This document shows positions 1 to 8,998 of a stretch of DNA of 43,969 nt, piece by piece. A program made the translations under genes and the position numbers. Position 1 is the first letter of the stretch. Each line of letters starts with the position of its first letter. The notes below the pieces were generated by a model. It was not told the origin of the DNA and did no database searches. It saw only the letters and a program-made list of their open reading frames with translations. The stretch comes from Phenylobacterium sp. (GTDB lineage Bacteria; Pseudomonadota; Alphaproteobacteria; Caulobacterales; Caulobacteraceae): positions 1 to 43,969 of the forward strand of contig NZ_JAUYOJ010000168.1 in the NCBI RefSeq assembly GCF_030697925.1, in the 5' to 3' direction.

Positions 1-116
1 AACGCTTCTTCAGCCGCATCAAGCACTTCCGGCGCATCGCAACCCGATACGACAAGCTCGCGTCCACCTTCATGGGCTTCGTCACCCTCGCCGCCATCAT
101 GCTGTGGCTCAAATAG
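1..116 (+). CDS. IS5-family transposase, C-terminal fragment (cut by window edge)
   Basis: Reading from base 3, 37 codons run to a TAG at 114-116. The peptide begins RFFSRIKHFRRIATRYDK and ends LAAIMLWLK, which I recognise as the C-terminus of IS5-group (DDE_Tnp_1) transposases, including the basic helix that follows the catalytic glutamate. The rest lies outside the window, so it cannot be judged intact or broken. The right end of the element should fall between 117 and 170, because ccmI starts at 171. I could not fix the terminal repeat without the other end. Confidence 0.75.
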   Translation, partial: RFFSRIKHFRRIATRYDKLASTFMGFVTLAAIMLWLK

Positions 117-170
117 CTAAATGGTCACCGCTACCTAGAACAAGCCCGCCGTTTCAGATAAACGCGCCTG

Positions 171-1253
171 ATGATCGCCTTCTGGGTGGTCGCCGGCGTG
201 CTTTCCGCCGCCGCGGCCGGCCTCATCCTGCAGAACGCCGCCCGCGCGGCCCATCGCGCCGGGTCCGTGGACCCGACGAGCGCGGTCTATCGGCGGCAGC
301 TCCGCGAGATCGACGACTTGGCGGGGCGTGGCCTGATCGCTGACGAGGAGCGCAAAAGCGCCCACGCCGAGGCCGCCCGGCGTCTGTTGTCGGCCGCCGA
401 CGCCGCCGCGCCGCCCTGGACCGCCCAGACGCAATATCGCCGGCCGGTGTTGGTGGCCGCCCTGCTGGCGCCCTTCGCCGCGCTGGGCCTCTATCTGGCT
501 GTCGGCGCGCCCGGCCTGCCGGACCAGCCGTTCCGTGGACGGATCGCCGCCTGGCGCGCCCTGGACCCGGCCATGCTGACTGCGCCGCAGATGGCCGCCG
601 TGCTGAAGGCGCTGATCGCCGAGCGCGGCCCCGACGCGGAGGCCTACGGCTTCCTGGCCAAGGCGGAGATCGCCGCCGAAAATCCCAGCGGCGCCATCCG
701 CGCCCTGCGCCGCGCCATCGAGCTCGCGCCCCAGCGGGTCGACCTCTGGGAGGGCCTGGGCGAGGTGCTGATGATCGAGGCCGGCGGGGAGGTCACGCCC
801 CCCGCGCAGCGCGCCTTCGCCGAGGCCCTGAAGCGCGATCCGGCCTCGGTGATCTCGCGCTTTCACCTGGCCCGCGGTCGCATCGCCGCCGGCGACCGCG
901 ACGGCGGCCTCGCCGACTGGAAGGCTCTGGCGTCCGAGCTTCCCCAGAGCGACCCCCGTCGCGCCGCCGTGGAGGCCGCCATCGCGCAGGCGCAGGGCGC
1001 GCCGCCCGCCGCCACCGGCGACATGGCCGCCATCCGTGGCATGGTTGAGGGGCTGGCGGCCCGGTTGGAGGCCTCGCCGGAGGATCCGCAGGGTTGGGTG
1101 CGGCTGGTCCGCTCCTACGCCGTGCTGGGCATGGACAGCGAGCGCGACACCGCGCTCGCCAAGGCGCGCGCGCGCTACGCCGACCGTCCGGAAATCGTCA
1201 AGGCGCTGGAAATCGCCGCGAAGACCGCGCCCATGGGTAAGGTCGCGCCATGA
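171..1253 (+). CDS. ccmI: c-type cytochrome biogenesis protein CcmI (CycH)
   Basis: A 360-residue inner-membrane protein that, in this family, delivers apocytochrome c to the CcmF/CcmH haem ligation complex. The N-terminus is a membrane segment (about residues 3-22). The next stretch contains YRRQLREIDDLAGRGLI, typical of CcmI/CycH. A second membrane segment lies near residues 88-105 and TPR-like helices fill the periplasmic C-terminal half (about 150-350). Its stop overlaps the ccmE start by 4 bases, so the two are probably translationally coupled. An IS5-type transposase ends only 54 bases upstream, so the native promoter may be displaced. Confidence 0.93.
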   Translation: MIAFWVVAGVLSAAAAGLILQNAARAAHRAGSVDPTSAVYRRQLREIDDLAGRGLIADEERKSAHAEAARRLLSAADAAAPPWTAQTQYRRPVLVAALLAPFAALGLYLAVGAPGLPDQPFRGRIAAWRALDPAMLTAPQMAAVLKALIAERGPDAEAYGFLAKAEIAAENPSGAIRALRRAIELAPQRVDLWEGLGEVLMIEAGGEVTPPAQRAFAEALKRDPASVISRFHLARGRIAAGDRDGGLADWKALASELPQSDPRRAAVEAAIAQAQGAPPAATGDMAAIRGMVEGLAARLEASPEDPQGWVRLVRSYAVLGMDSERDTALAKARARYADRPEIVKALEIAAKTAPMGKVAP

Positions 1254-1741
1254 GCGGCTGGCTGCCCAAGTCGCCCAAGGCGCGGCGTCGCCTGACCCTG
1301 GTGGCGGCCATCGCTCCGGTGCTGGCGCTCGCCGTGGGCCTGACCCTCTGGGGCCTGCGGGACTCGATCTCCTATTTCTACACCCCTTCCCAGGCCATCG
1401 AGGCCAAGCCGCCGCCGGGCCGTTCGATCCAGCTGGGCGGCCTCGTCCAGACCGGCAGCGTGGTCAAGCATCCCGACGGGCGGGTGGAGTTCACCGTCTC
1501 CGATCGCACCGCGACCACCCGCGTGACCTATTCCGGCGACCTGCCCGATCTGTTCCGCGAGGGCCAGGGGATCGTGGCCACCGGCGCCTTCCGCGCCGAC
1601 GGCGGCTTCGAGGCCAAGCAGGTTCTGGCCAAGCACGACGAGAAATACATGCCGCGCGAGATCTCCAAGGCCCTGAAGGAACAGGGCGAGTGGCGCGGCG
1701 AGGGCGCGCCGCCGCCGGCCTACGCCAAGGACGGCGAATGA
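1250..1741 (+). CDS. ccmE: cytochrome c maturation haem chaperone CcmE (CycJ)
   Basis: A 163-residue membrane-anchored periplasmic haem chaperone. It has a short basic N-terminus, one membrane helix (about residues 14-34) and an OB-fold domain. The haem-binding motif is plain: LAKHDEKYMP, with the histidine that binds haem covalently at residue 129 and the conserved tyrosine at 133, close to the E. coli positions. It overlaps ccmI and ccmF by 4 bases each, which makes one transcription unit. Confidence 0.97.
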   Translation: MSGWLPKSPKARRRLTLVAAIAPVLALAVGLTLWGLRDSISYFYTPSQAIEAKPPPGRSIQLGGLVQTGSVVKHPDGRVEFTVSDRTATTRVTYSGDLPDLFREGQGIVATGAFRADGGFEAKQVLAKHDEKYMPREISKALKEQGEWRGEGAPPPAYAKDGE

Positions 1742-3708
1742 TCGTCGAGATCGGGGCTTTCTCCCTCGTGCTGGCCCTGGCGCTCTCGCTGGTCCAGGCC
1801 ATGCTGTCGGCCGCCGCGCGCGTGAAGCGCTCGCGGGTCCTGGCCGGGGCGGGGGAGGGCGCGGCGCTGGCCGCCTTCGCGGGGCTGGCCCTGGCCTTCG
1901 CGGCCCTGATGTACGCCTTCGTGACCTCGGACTTCTCGGTGGCCAATGTCGCGGCCAACTCCCATAGCGACAAGCCGCTGCTCTACCGGATCGCCGGGAC
2001 CTGGGGCAGCCACGAGGGCTCCATGCTGCTGTGGTGCCTGGCGCTGACCGGATGCGGCGCGGCGGTGGCCGGGCTCGGCCGCGGTCTGCCGGATGGGCTG
2101 AAGACCCTGACCGTGGCGGTTCAGGGCGTGCTGGGCGTGGTGTTCCTGGCCTATACCGTCCTGGCCTCCAACCCCTTCGCCCGGCTGGACGCGCCTCCCA
2201 TCGAGGGCCGCTCGCTCAATCCGCTGCTGCAGGACCCGGCGCTCGCCTTCCACCCGCCCATGCTCTACCTCGGCTATGTCGGGCTCTCGGTGGTGTTCTC
2301 CTTCGCCGTGGCCGCCCTGATCGAGGGCCGGGTCGACGCGGCCTGGGCCCGCTGGGTGCGGCCCTGGACGCTCGTGGCCTGGAGCGCGCTCACCGTCGGC
2401 ATCACGCTGGGCGCCTTCTGGGCCTATTATGAGCTGGGCTGGGGCGGCTGGTGGTTCTGGGACCCGGTGGAGAACGCCTCCTTCATGCCCTGGCTGGTGG
2501 CCACGGCACTGCTGCATTCGGCCATCGTCACCGAGAAGCGCGGCGCCCTGGCCGGCTGGTCGGTGTTTCTGGCGCTCGCGGCCTTCACCTTCTCCATGCT
2601 GGGCGCCTTCCTGGTGCGCTCCGGCGTCCTGACCTCGGTCCACGCCTTCGCCGTCGACCCGACGCGCGGCGCCCTGCTGCTGATCATACTCGGCGTCACC
2701 GCCGGGGCGGCCTTCGCCCTGTTCGCCTGGCGGGCTCCGGCGCTCAGTCCCGGCGGCGTGTTCGCCCCGGTCAGTCGCGAGAGCGCCCTGGTCCTCAACA
2801 ACATCCTGCTGGCGGCGGCCACCGCGACCGTGCTGCTGGGCACTCTCTATCCGCTGATCCGCGAGGCGGCGACCGGAGAGGCGATCTCGGTTGGCCCGCC
2901 GTTCTTCAACCTGACCTTCACGCCGCTGATGGCGGCCCTAGTCATCCTGCTGCCGGCCGGCCCGCTGCTGGCCTGGAAGCGGGGCGACGCGCGCGGCGTG
3001 GCCCAGCGCCTGTGGGTCGCCGTGCTGATCGCTTTCGCCTGCGGCCTTGCGGCCTTCGCCCTGGTCAGCCCGCACAAGGCCTTCGCCTCGGCGGGGATCG
3101 CCATGGGCGCCTGGCTGGTGGTCGGCGCCTTCGTCGAGCTCGCCGAGCGCACCCGGGCGTTCCGGGGACCGATGACCGAGACCTGGCGGCGCCTCATCGG
3201 CCTGCCGCGCGGCGCCTGGGGCATGACCCTCGCCCACCTCGGCCTGGGCGTTTTTGTGCTGGGGGCCTGTTTCGAGACGGGTTGGAAGCTGGAGTCGGCC
3301 GAGGCCATCCCCATCGGCGGTCGCCTCGACGTGGGCGCCTATCAGCTGGTGCTGGACGGGGTCCGCGGAGTCGAAGGCCCCAACTACGACGCCGAGCGCG
3401 GCTATCTGCGCGCGACCAAGGCCGACGCCCTGGTCTGCGAGCCGCGCCCGGAGCGGCGCTTCTATCCCACGGGCGGCCAGACCACCTCGGAAGTGGCTAT
3501 CTGCACTCGCGGGGTCAGCCATCTCTATGTGGTCCTGGGCGAGCGCCGGCCCGGCCCCGATGGTCCGGTCTGGCTGGTGCGGGCCTATTGGAACCCCTGG
3601 GCGCTGCTGATCTTCATCGGCCCGGCGATCATGGCCCTGGGCGGCCTGGTCTCGCTGTCTGACCGCCGTCTGCGGATGGCGGTCGGCGCGAAGGAGGCGA
3701 GGGCGTGA
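1738..3708 (+). CDS. ccmF: haem lyase CcmF (CycK)
   Basis: A polytopic membrane protein of 656 residues, the usual length for CcmF, which attaches haem to apocytochrome c CXXCH motifs. The tryptophan-rich haem-handling loop is visible as GWGGWWFWDPVENASFMPWL near residues 230-250. Many hydrophobic segments surround it and a periplasmic domain lies near the C-terminus. I chose the ATG at 1738 because it overlaps the ccmE stop (ATGA) and begins MIVEIGAFSLVLAL. The same frame is open further upstream, but that part is antisense-like filler. Confidence 0.96.
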   Translation: MIVEIGAFSLVLALALSLVQAMLSAAARVKRSRVLAGAGEGAALAAFAGLALAFAALMYAFVTSDFSVANVAANSHSDKPLLYRIAGTWGSHEGSMLLWCLALTGCGAAVAGLGRGLPDGLKTLTVAVQGVLGVVFLAYTVLASNPFARLDAPPIEGRSLNPLLQDPALAFHPPMLYLGYVGLSVVFSFAVAALIEGRVDAAWARWVRPWTLVAWSALTVGITLGAFWAYYELGWGGWWFWDPVENASFMPWLVATALLHSAIVTEKRGALAGWSVFLALAAFTFSMLGAFLVRSGVLTSVHAFAVDPTRGALLLIILGVTAGAAFALFAWRAPALSPGGVFAPVSRESALVLNNILLAAATATVLLGTLYPLIREAATGEAISVGPPFFNLTFTPLMAALVILLPAGPLLAWKRGDARGVAQRLWVAVLIAFACGLAAFALVSPHKAFASAGIAMGAWLVVGAFVELAERTRAFRGPMTETWRRLIGLPRGAWGMTLAHLGLGVFVLGACFETGWKLESAEAIPIGGRLDVGAYQLVLDGVRGVEGPNYDAERGYLRATKADALVCEPRPERRFYPTGGQTTSEVAICTRGVSHLYVVLGERRPGPDGPVWLVRAYWNPWALLIFIGPAIMALGGLVSLSDRRLRMAVGAKEARA

Positions 3709-4151
3709 GACGGGCCCTGGCCATCGTGGCGGCGGTGTTCTGCCTGGCCGCGGCTTCCGACCCGGCCGAGCGGCTGGCCGATCCGGCCCAGGAGGCCCGG
3801 GCCCGCGCCATCTTCCGCGAAGTCCGCTGCCTGGTCTGCCAGAACGAGTCCATCGACGATTCCAACTCCGAACTGGCCGCCGACCTGCGCCGCCTGGTGC
3901 GCGACGAGGTGAAGGCGGGGATGAGCGACGAGGAGGTTCGCGATCATCTCACCGGCCGCTATGGCGAGTTCGTGCTGCTGAAACCGGCCTTCTCCTGGGG
4001 CAACGCGGCGCTGTGGGGCGCGCCGTTCCTGGTGGTGGGCTTGGGTTTGCTGCTGCTGGTCCGGGGGTTTCGGACCCGCGGGGCCGAGGCCGAACTGTCG
4101 CAGGATGAGGCCGCGCGCCTGGCGCGCCTGTCTGACGACGAGCCGGCATGA
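3705..4151 (+). CDS. ccmH: cytochrome c-type biogenesis protein CcmH (CycL)
   Basis: A 148-residue thiol-disulfide protein that reduces or holds the apocytochrome cysteines. It has a signal peptide (about residues 1-18), the redox motif RCLVCQN with C42 and C45, and a C-terminal membrane helix (about 101-121). It starts with GTG and overlaps the ccmF stop by 4 bases (GTGA). It is the short CycL form; the TPR part found in E. coli CcmH is the separate ccmI here. No thioredoxin-like ccmG lies between ccmF and ccmH, unlike the E. coli order. Confidence 0.95.
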   Translation: MRRALAIVAAVFCLAAASDPAERLADPAQEARARAIFREVRCLVCQNESIDDSNSELAADLRRLVRDEVKAGMSDEEVRDHLTGRYGEFVLLKPAFSWGNAALWGAPFLVVGLGLLLLVRGFRTRGAEAELSQDEAARLARLSDDEPA

Positions 4152-4301
4152 CAAAGTTGCGCCCAACATCGGACGCTATGAAGCTTGGAGCGTGACCTAA
4201 ACGTAACTTGAGAGACGTTGCGCTCTTTGGCATCGAACCTAGGTTGTTCGGGACGGGCGCATAATATGTGCGGCTCGCTCCCACAGGGAAATTGAAGGCT
4301 T
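4152..4301 (+). promoter_or_regulatory. Intergenic region upstream of degP
   Basis: These 150 bases hold no gene. A stretch with CTTGAGAG (near 4207) and a TAATAT (near 4262) could belong to a promoter, but I could not pair a -35 and -10 at a convincing spacing. A stress-type promoter is expected for degP, but the sequence does not prove one. Confidence 0.3.
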
Positions 4302-5903
4302 ATGACCTCGAAGAAGACCGGCTACCTCATCGGCGCCCTGGCCGGCGTCGGCGTCGCCACCGCCGCCCTGGCCGGCGCGGGCTTCAGCGACCGTGCTCCG
4401 GGCGCGGGGAACGAGGGCCTGCTGATCCGCGCCTCCACAGCTCCGATCTTCGCCCCGCCGCCGGGCGCGCCGATCTCGTTCGCGGACATTTTCGACAAGG
4501 TCTCGCCGGCGGTGGTCTCGATCAACGTGACCTCGGAGGCCGATCCGGCCGCCCTGCGCCGCATCCCCGGCTTCGAGAACTTCCCCTTCGACGTCGTGCC
4601 GCGCGGCCAGCCGCCGGGCGGCGGGGGCGGAGATGATGACGACGCCCAGCCGGGCCAGCCGGCGCAACCCGGTCAACCGGGCCGCGGCCAGCCGCGCCTG
4701 CCGCCGCAGCTCTCTTCAGGATCTGGATTCTTCATCTCGGCTGACGGCTACATCGTCACCAACAACCACGTCGTGGAGAACGCCAAGGAGATCAAGGTCG
4801 TGCTCAAGGATGAGCGCGAGCTGGACGCCGTGGTGGTCGGGCGCGACGAGGGCACCGACCTGGCCGTGCTCAAGGTCAAGGGCGCGGGCTTCCCCTATGT
4901 GAACTTCGAGAACGCCGCCAAGCCGCGGGTCGGCGACTGGGTGATCACGGTGGGCAACCCCTTCGGCCTGGGCGGCACCGCCACGGCCGGGATCATCTCG
5001 GCCTATGGCCGCGATATCGGCGAGACCTTCGTCGACTACATCCAGATCGACGCCCCCATCAACCGGGGCAATTCCGGCGGCCCGACCTTCGACGTCTATG
5101 GCCGGGTGATCGGGGTCAACACCGCGATCTTCTCGCCCTCCGGCGGTTCGGTGGGCATTGGCTTCGCCATCCCCGCCGAGGTGGCCGACGCCATCACCAA
5201 GCAGCTGATCGCCGGCGGCAAGATCACCCGGGGCTATATCGGCGCCTCGATCCAGAATTTCACCGCCGAGATGGCGGAGGCCCAAGGTTTGGGGGCCCAG
5301 CGCGGCGCCATCGTGGCCAATGTCACGCCGGGCGGTCCGTCCGAGCGGGGCGGCCTGCAGTCGGGCGACATCGTCACCGCGGTGAACGGCGTCAATGTGA
5401 AGAGCTCCTCGGAACTGACTCGCGAAGTGGCTAAGGCCCAGGCCGGCGACGTCCTGCGCCTCGACGTCCTGCGCGGCGGAAAGCGCAAGATCGTCGAGAT
5501 CCGCTCCGGCGTGCGGCCGACTGAGCGCGAGCTGGCCGCCAACGACAACACCCCTGGCGGCGCCAACCGCGGCGGGGCCGACGGCGCCACGCCCCAGGTC
5601 CAGCGTCCGGTGGTGCTGGGCCTCGCCCTCGCCCCCCTGGACGACGCCGCGCGCAAACGCCTGAACCTCGATCCGGGCCTGCGCGGCGTGCTGATCGACC
5701 GGGTCGACCAGTCGTCCGACGCCGCCCAGCGCGGCCTGCGCAAGGACGACATCATCGTCCAGGCCGGCGGCCTGCCGGTGGGCAGCGCTTCGGAATTCTC
5801 GGCCCAGGTCGACATCGCCAAGAAGGCCGGCCGTCCCAGCGTGCTGGTCGGCGTCCATCGCGGTGGTCGCACGTCCTTCCTGCCGCTGAAGATTTCCGGT
5901 TAG
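4302..5903 (+). CDS. degP: DegP/HtrA (Do) periplasmic serine endoprotease
   Basis: A 533-residue envelope quality-control protease. It starts with a signal-peptide-like hydrophobic segment (about residues 5-28). The trypsin-fold domain carries the full catalytic triad: H156 in NNHVVEN, D186 in EGTDLAVLKV and S258 in RGNSGGP. Two PDZ domains follow (about 310-400 and 430-530). A glycine/proline/glutamine-rich linker (about residues 105-140) precedes the protease domain. In rhizobia, degP follows cycHJKL in the same order, as I recall, so the arrangement looks ancestral. It may also be cotranscribed with the response regulator 28 bases downstream. Confidence 0.96.
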   Translation: MTSKKTGYLIGALAGVGVATAALAGAGFSDRAPGAGNEGLLIRASTAPIFAPPPGAPISFADIFDKVSPAVVSINVTSEADPAALRRIPGFENFPFDVVPRGQPPGGGGGDDDDAQPGQPAQPGQPGRGQPRLPPQLSSGSGFFISADGYIVTNNHVVENAKEIKVVLKDERELDAVVVGRDEGTDLAVLKVKGAGFPYVNFENAAKPRVGDWVITVGNPFGLGGTATAGIISAYGRDIGETFVDYIQIDAPINRGNSGGPTFDVYGRVIGVNTAIFSPSGGSVGIGFAIPAEVADAITKQLIAGGKITRGYIGASIQNFTAEMAEAQGLGAQRGAIVANVTPGGPSERGGLQSGDIVTAVNGVNVKSSSELTREVAKAQAGDVLRLDVLRGGKRKIVEIRSGVRPTERELAANDNTPGGANRGGADGATPQVQRPVVLGLALAPLDDAARKRLNLDPGLRGVLIDRVDQSSDAAQRGLRKDDIIVQAGGLPVGSASEFSAQVDIAKKAGRPSVLVGVHRGGRTSFLPLKISG

Positions 5904-5931
5904 GTGGGATGAGGTTCGGGGGACTGAGTCG

Positions 5932-6603
5932 ATGCGCATCCTGATTGTCGAAGACGACCTCGAAGCGGCCGAAGTCATGGATCGCGGCCTGACTGAGGCG
6001 GGCCACGAATGCGTCCGTGCTCCGGACGGCGAGGACGGCCTCGCCGCCACCCGCGGCGGCGAGTTCGACGTGATGATCGTCGACCGGATGATGCCGCGGA
6101 TGGATGGGGTCACCATGGTCCAGACCATCCGCCGCGAGGGCGACCAGACCCCGGTGCTGTTCCTATCGGCGCTAGGCGAAATCACCGACCGTGTCGATGG
6201 CCTGAAGGCCGGCGGCGACGACTACCTGGTCAAGCCCTACGCCTTCGCCGAGCTGATCGCGCGGGTCGAGGCGCTGTCGCGGCGCCGCGAGACCGGCTCG
6301 GTCCAGACCCTGCTGCGGGTCGGCGAGCTGGAGATGGACCTGATCGGCCGTGCCGTGCACCGCCAGGGCAAGGAGATCGATCTGCAGCCGCGCGAGTTCC
6401 AGCTGCTGGAATTCATGATGCGCCACGCCGGCCAGTCGGTGACCCGCACCATGCTGCTGGAGAAGGTCTGGGAGTACCACTTCGATCCCCAGACCAATGT
6501 CATCGATGTGCACATCTCCCGCCTGCGCTCGAAGATCGACAAGGGCTTCGACAAGCCGATGCTGCAGACGGTGCGCGGGGCGGGCTACCGCCTCGACCCC
6601 TAA
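5932..6603 (+). CDS. OmpR-family DNA-binding response regulator (FeuP-like by position)
   Basis: 223 residues: a receiver domain (about 1-120) with the phosphate-accepting D51 in VDRMMPRMDG and K in LVKPYAF, then a winged-helix OmpR/PhoB domain (about 130-222) ending in RGAGYRLDP. The cognate kinase starts 15 bases downstream. I recall the order cycHJKL-degP-feuP-feuQ-glnE in Sinorhizobium, and the position here matches, so this may be the FeuP counterpart. That is inference from gene order. Targets cannot be read from the sequence. Confidence 0.95.
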   Translation: MRILIVEDDLEAAEVMDRGLTEAGHECVRAPDGEDGLAATRGGEFDVMIVDRMMPRMDGVTMVQTIRREGDQTPVLFLSALGEITDRVDGLKAGGDDYLVKPYAFAELIARVEALSRRRETGSVQTLLRVGELEMDLIGRAVHRQGKEIDLQPREFQLLEFMMRHAGQSVTRTMLLEKVWEYHFDPQTNVIDVHISRLRSKIDKGFDKPMLQTVRGAGYRLDP

Positions 6604-6618
6604 GGGCCGGCCGGGCCC

Positions 6619-8022
6619 ATGCGCCTGCCCAGGCTTTTCCGCACCACGCCGTTCCGGCTGACTCTGCTGTTCTTGGCGCTGTTCGCCGCGGCGGCCAGCG
6701 CCTTCCTAGCCTATATCTACCTGGCCACCGCCGGGGAGGCGACGCGGCGCACGGACGAGGACATCGGCCGCGAGATGCGCGCCCTGCAGGCCGCCTATGA
6801 GCGCGGCGGGGCCAATGTGCTGAACCAATCGCTGATCGAGCGGGCGGCCAGCGAGCGGCCGTTCCTCTATCTGCTGATGACCAAGGACGGGAAGCGGATC
6901 TCCGGCTCCATCGAGGAGTCGCCGGTCGAGGAGTTCACCGGCGCGCCTGCGCGAGCCAGCTTCTCGGTCACCGACATCGATGTGAACGGCCGTGAGCGTA
7001 AGCATCCGGCGCGCGGCTTCCAGGAGCAGCTGCGCGACGGCGAGATCCTGTTCGTCGGCGCCGACATCAGCGAGGACCAGGCCTATGTCCTGAAGATCGT
7101 CCGGGCGCTGTGGGGGGCTGGCGCCCTGGTCATCGTGCTGGGCCTGCTGGGCGGCCTGCTGGTCAGCCGCAATGTCAGCCGCAGCATGGCCGGCCTCGCC
7201 GACGTGGTGACCGCCGTGCGCAATGGCGACCTGGAGGCCCGCGCCCAAGTTCGGGGAACCCGCGACGAGTTCGACGAACTGGCCGAGGGGCTCAACGAGA
7301 TGCTGGACCGGTTGGAGCGCTCCATGGCCGGCCACCGCCACGCCGGCGACGCCATCGCCCACGACCTGCGCTCCCCGCTCACCCGCCTGCGGGCGCGGCT
7401 GGAGACCGCCTATCTCGACGTGGAGGCCGGCAAGGGCAACGCCGAGGAAGCCCTGGCCCAGGCCCTGGAGGACACCGACGGCGTGCTGAAGACCTTCGGG
7501 GCGGTGCTCTCCATCGCCCGGTTGCAGGCGGCAGGCCAGGCTCCCGACCAGAACGTTTTCGACCCCGCCGAACTGGGCGGCGACATGGCCGAACTCTATG
7601 AGCCGGTCTGCGAGGACAAGGGGCTCGACTTCGCCGCCGAATTCGCCGTCGACCTGCAGGTGCGCGGCAACCGTGAGTTCCTGGCCCAGGCCCTAGCCAA
7701 CATCCTGGACAACGCGGTGAAGTACACGCCCTCGGGCGGGGCGATAATGCTGCGGGTGCGCCGCCGCTCCTCGGGCGAGGTGGAGTATTCGGTTACCGAC
7801 ACCGGCCCGGGCGTTCCCGACGGGGACCGCGAACGGGTGGTCGAGCGCTTCGTACGCCTGGAGAACAGCCGCAGCGAGCCGGGCTCGGGCCTGGGGCTCT
7901 CGCTGGTGGCCGCAGTGGCCGAGGCCCACGGCGGCCGCCTGGAGCTGGCCGAGGGACCGGGCAAGGTCGGCGAGATGGGCCCCGGCCTGCGCGTGGCCCT
8001 GATCCTGCCCCGCGCCGCCTAG
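6619..8022 (+). CDS. Membrane sensor histidine kinase (FeuQ-like by position)
   Basis: 467 residues. There are two membrane helices (about 12-34 and 160-184) enclosing a periplasmic sensor region. A HAMP linker (about 185-240) and a DHp helix with H248 in AIAHDLRSPLTRLR follow, then an ATPase domain with the N box (NILDNAVKYT), DTGPGVP and GSGLGLSL. It is the likely partner of the regulator just upstream, being codirectional and 15 bases away. Its stop overlaps the stop of the convergent DoxX gene by 4 bases. Confidence 0.95.
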   Translation: MRLPRLFRTTPFRLTLLFLALFAAAASAFLAYIYLATAGEATRRTDEDIGREMRALQAAYERGGANVLNQSLIERAASERPFLYLLMTKDGKRISGSIEESPVEEFTGAPARASFSVTDIDVNGRERKHPARGFQEQLRDGEILFVGADISEDQAYVLKIVRALWGAGALVIVLGLLGGLLVSRNVSRSMAGLADVVTAVRNGDLEARAQVRGTRDEFDELAEGLNEMLDRLERSMAGHRHAGDAIAHDLRSPLTRLRARLETAYLDVEAGKGNAEEALAQALEDTDGVLKTFGAVLSIARLQAAGQAPDQNVFDPAELGGDMAELYEPVCEDKGLDFAAEFAVDLQVRGNREFLAQALANILDNAVKYTPSGGAIMLRVRRRSSGEVEYSVTDTGPGVPDGDRERVVERFVRLENSRSEPGSGLGLSLVAAVAEAHGGRLELAEGPGKVGEMGPGLRVALILPRAA

Positions 8023-8450
8023 GCGCGCCTGGCGATCCAGGCGTCGAGGGCGTAGCCGCCGGGTCCGGCCGCGGCCAGCAACAGGCCCATGGCGACCAGG
8101 CTCGCCGACGGGAAGGACCCGTCGATCCCCTGGAAGCGATCGACCATGACGATGGCCACCACGAAGTTGAACGCCACGACCAGGCCCGCCCAGCCCGTGG
8201 CGAGGCCGGCGATCAGGGCCAGGCTGGCCAGCAGCATGGCCCAGACGGACAGCGGCGCCAGCAGGTGCGCCGCGACGAAGCCATGCTTGCTCATGAAGGC
8301 GGCGAACTCGGCCAGCTTCCCGGTCTGGAAGCCGTAGGGCGCCGCCGAAACGATCAGGAAACCGCCCACCAGCAGCCGGATCAACAACAGGACGAGATGA
8401 TGGCCGCCGCGAAGGGGCGTCAGGGTGATCAGGCGGTGGAGCGATGTCAT
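8019..8450 (-). CDS. DoxX-family membrane protein (copy 1)
   Basis: A small four-helix membrane protein of 143 residues from ATG 8450. A TTG at 8468 would add six residues. Helical segments run through LLLIRLLVGGFLIVSA, LLAPLSVWAMLLASLALIAG, LVVAFNFVVAIVMVDRF and a C-terminal helix. It is paralogous to the next minus-strand gene: both share LLLIR/LLLMR-LMVG, APLSVWA, GWAGLV-AFNF-VAI-MVD and GSFPSA-LV. DoxX proteins are poorly understood membrane components, sometimes tied to redox or thiol functions. No specific role is shown here. Confidence 0.85.
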   Translation of the reverse strand: MTSLHRLITLTPLRGGHHLVLLLIRLLVGGFLIVSAAPYGFQTGKLAEFAAFMSKHGFVAAHLLAPLSVWAMLLASLALIAGLATGWAGLVVAFNFVVAIVMVDRFQGIDGSFPSASLVAMGLLLAAAGPGGYALDAWIARRA

Positions 8451-8482
8451 GGGCCCATCAACGCCCAAGCCGGGGCGCGCCG

Positions 8483-8923
8483 CTATCGAGTTCCCAAGGT
8501 GCGCGGCGCGATCAGCCTATCCAGGGCCAGCCGGCCGGGTCCATGGGTCGCCAGGTAGAGGCCGATGACCACCAGGCAGGCGGACGGGAAAGACCCGCGA
8601 ATCCCTTGATGATGGTCGACCATGGCGATGGCGACCAGGAAGTTGAAAGCGCAGACCAGGCCTGCCCACCGGGTGGCGAAGCCCAGAATGAAGGCCAGGC
8701 CGCAGGCGAACTGGGCCCAGACCGAGAGCGGCGCCATCAGCACGGGCGCCGGAAAGCCGAACTTGCCCAGGAACAGCTCGAACTCCGCCATGCGTTCGGC
8801 GCTTGCGATGTTGTCCCAGACCCCGAAGATCAGGAACGAACCGACCATCAGCCGCATAAGCAACAGGGCCGCATCGGAACCGCGCGACAGGAATGGCAGC
8901 GTGAGAAGCTCGACAATACGCAC
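8483..8923 (-). CDS. DoxX-family membrane protein (copy 2)
   Basis: A paralogue of the preceding gene, 146 residues from a GTG at 8923. That start is preferred because GGGAGGGG lies about 8 bases upstream and because it gives the same length as its neighbour. A longer open frame to 9019 would overlap the glnE start and adds a hydrophilic extension not expected in the family. It has four predicted membrane helices. The two copies are transcribed together away from glnE, 32 bases apart, and suggest tandem duplication followed by divergence. Confidence 0.85.
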   Translation of the reverse strand: MRIVELLTLPFLSRGSDAALLLMRLMVGSFLIFGVWDNIASAERMAEFELFLGKFGFPAPVLMAPLSVWAQFACGLAFILGFATRWAGLVCAFNFLVAIAMVDHHQGIRGSFPSACLVVIGLYLATHGPGRLALDRLIAPRTLGTR

Positions 8924-8998
8924 CTCTGGACCCCTCCCTTGGGTGAACGTGGCGTATCTGTGCCTGGGATCTCCGCTTCGGCTAGTCGGAATGTCTCG

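Noticed and set aside
8444..8998. Longer glnE reaching back to 8444
   Set aside because: The added sequence runs antisense through a DoxX gene, lacks GlnE similarity and would make the protein about 185 residues too long.
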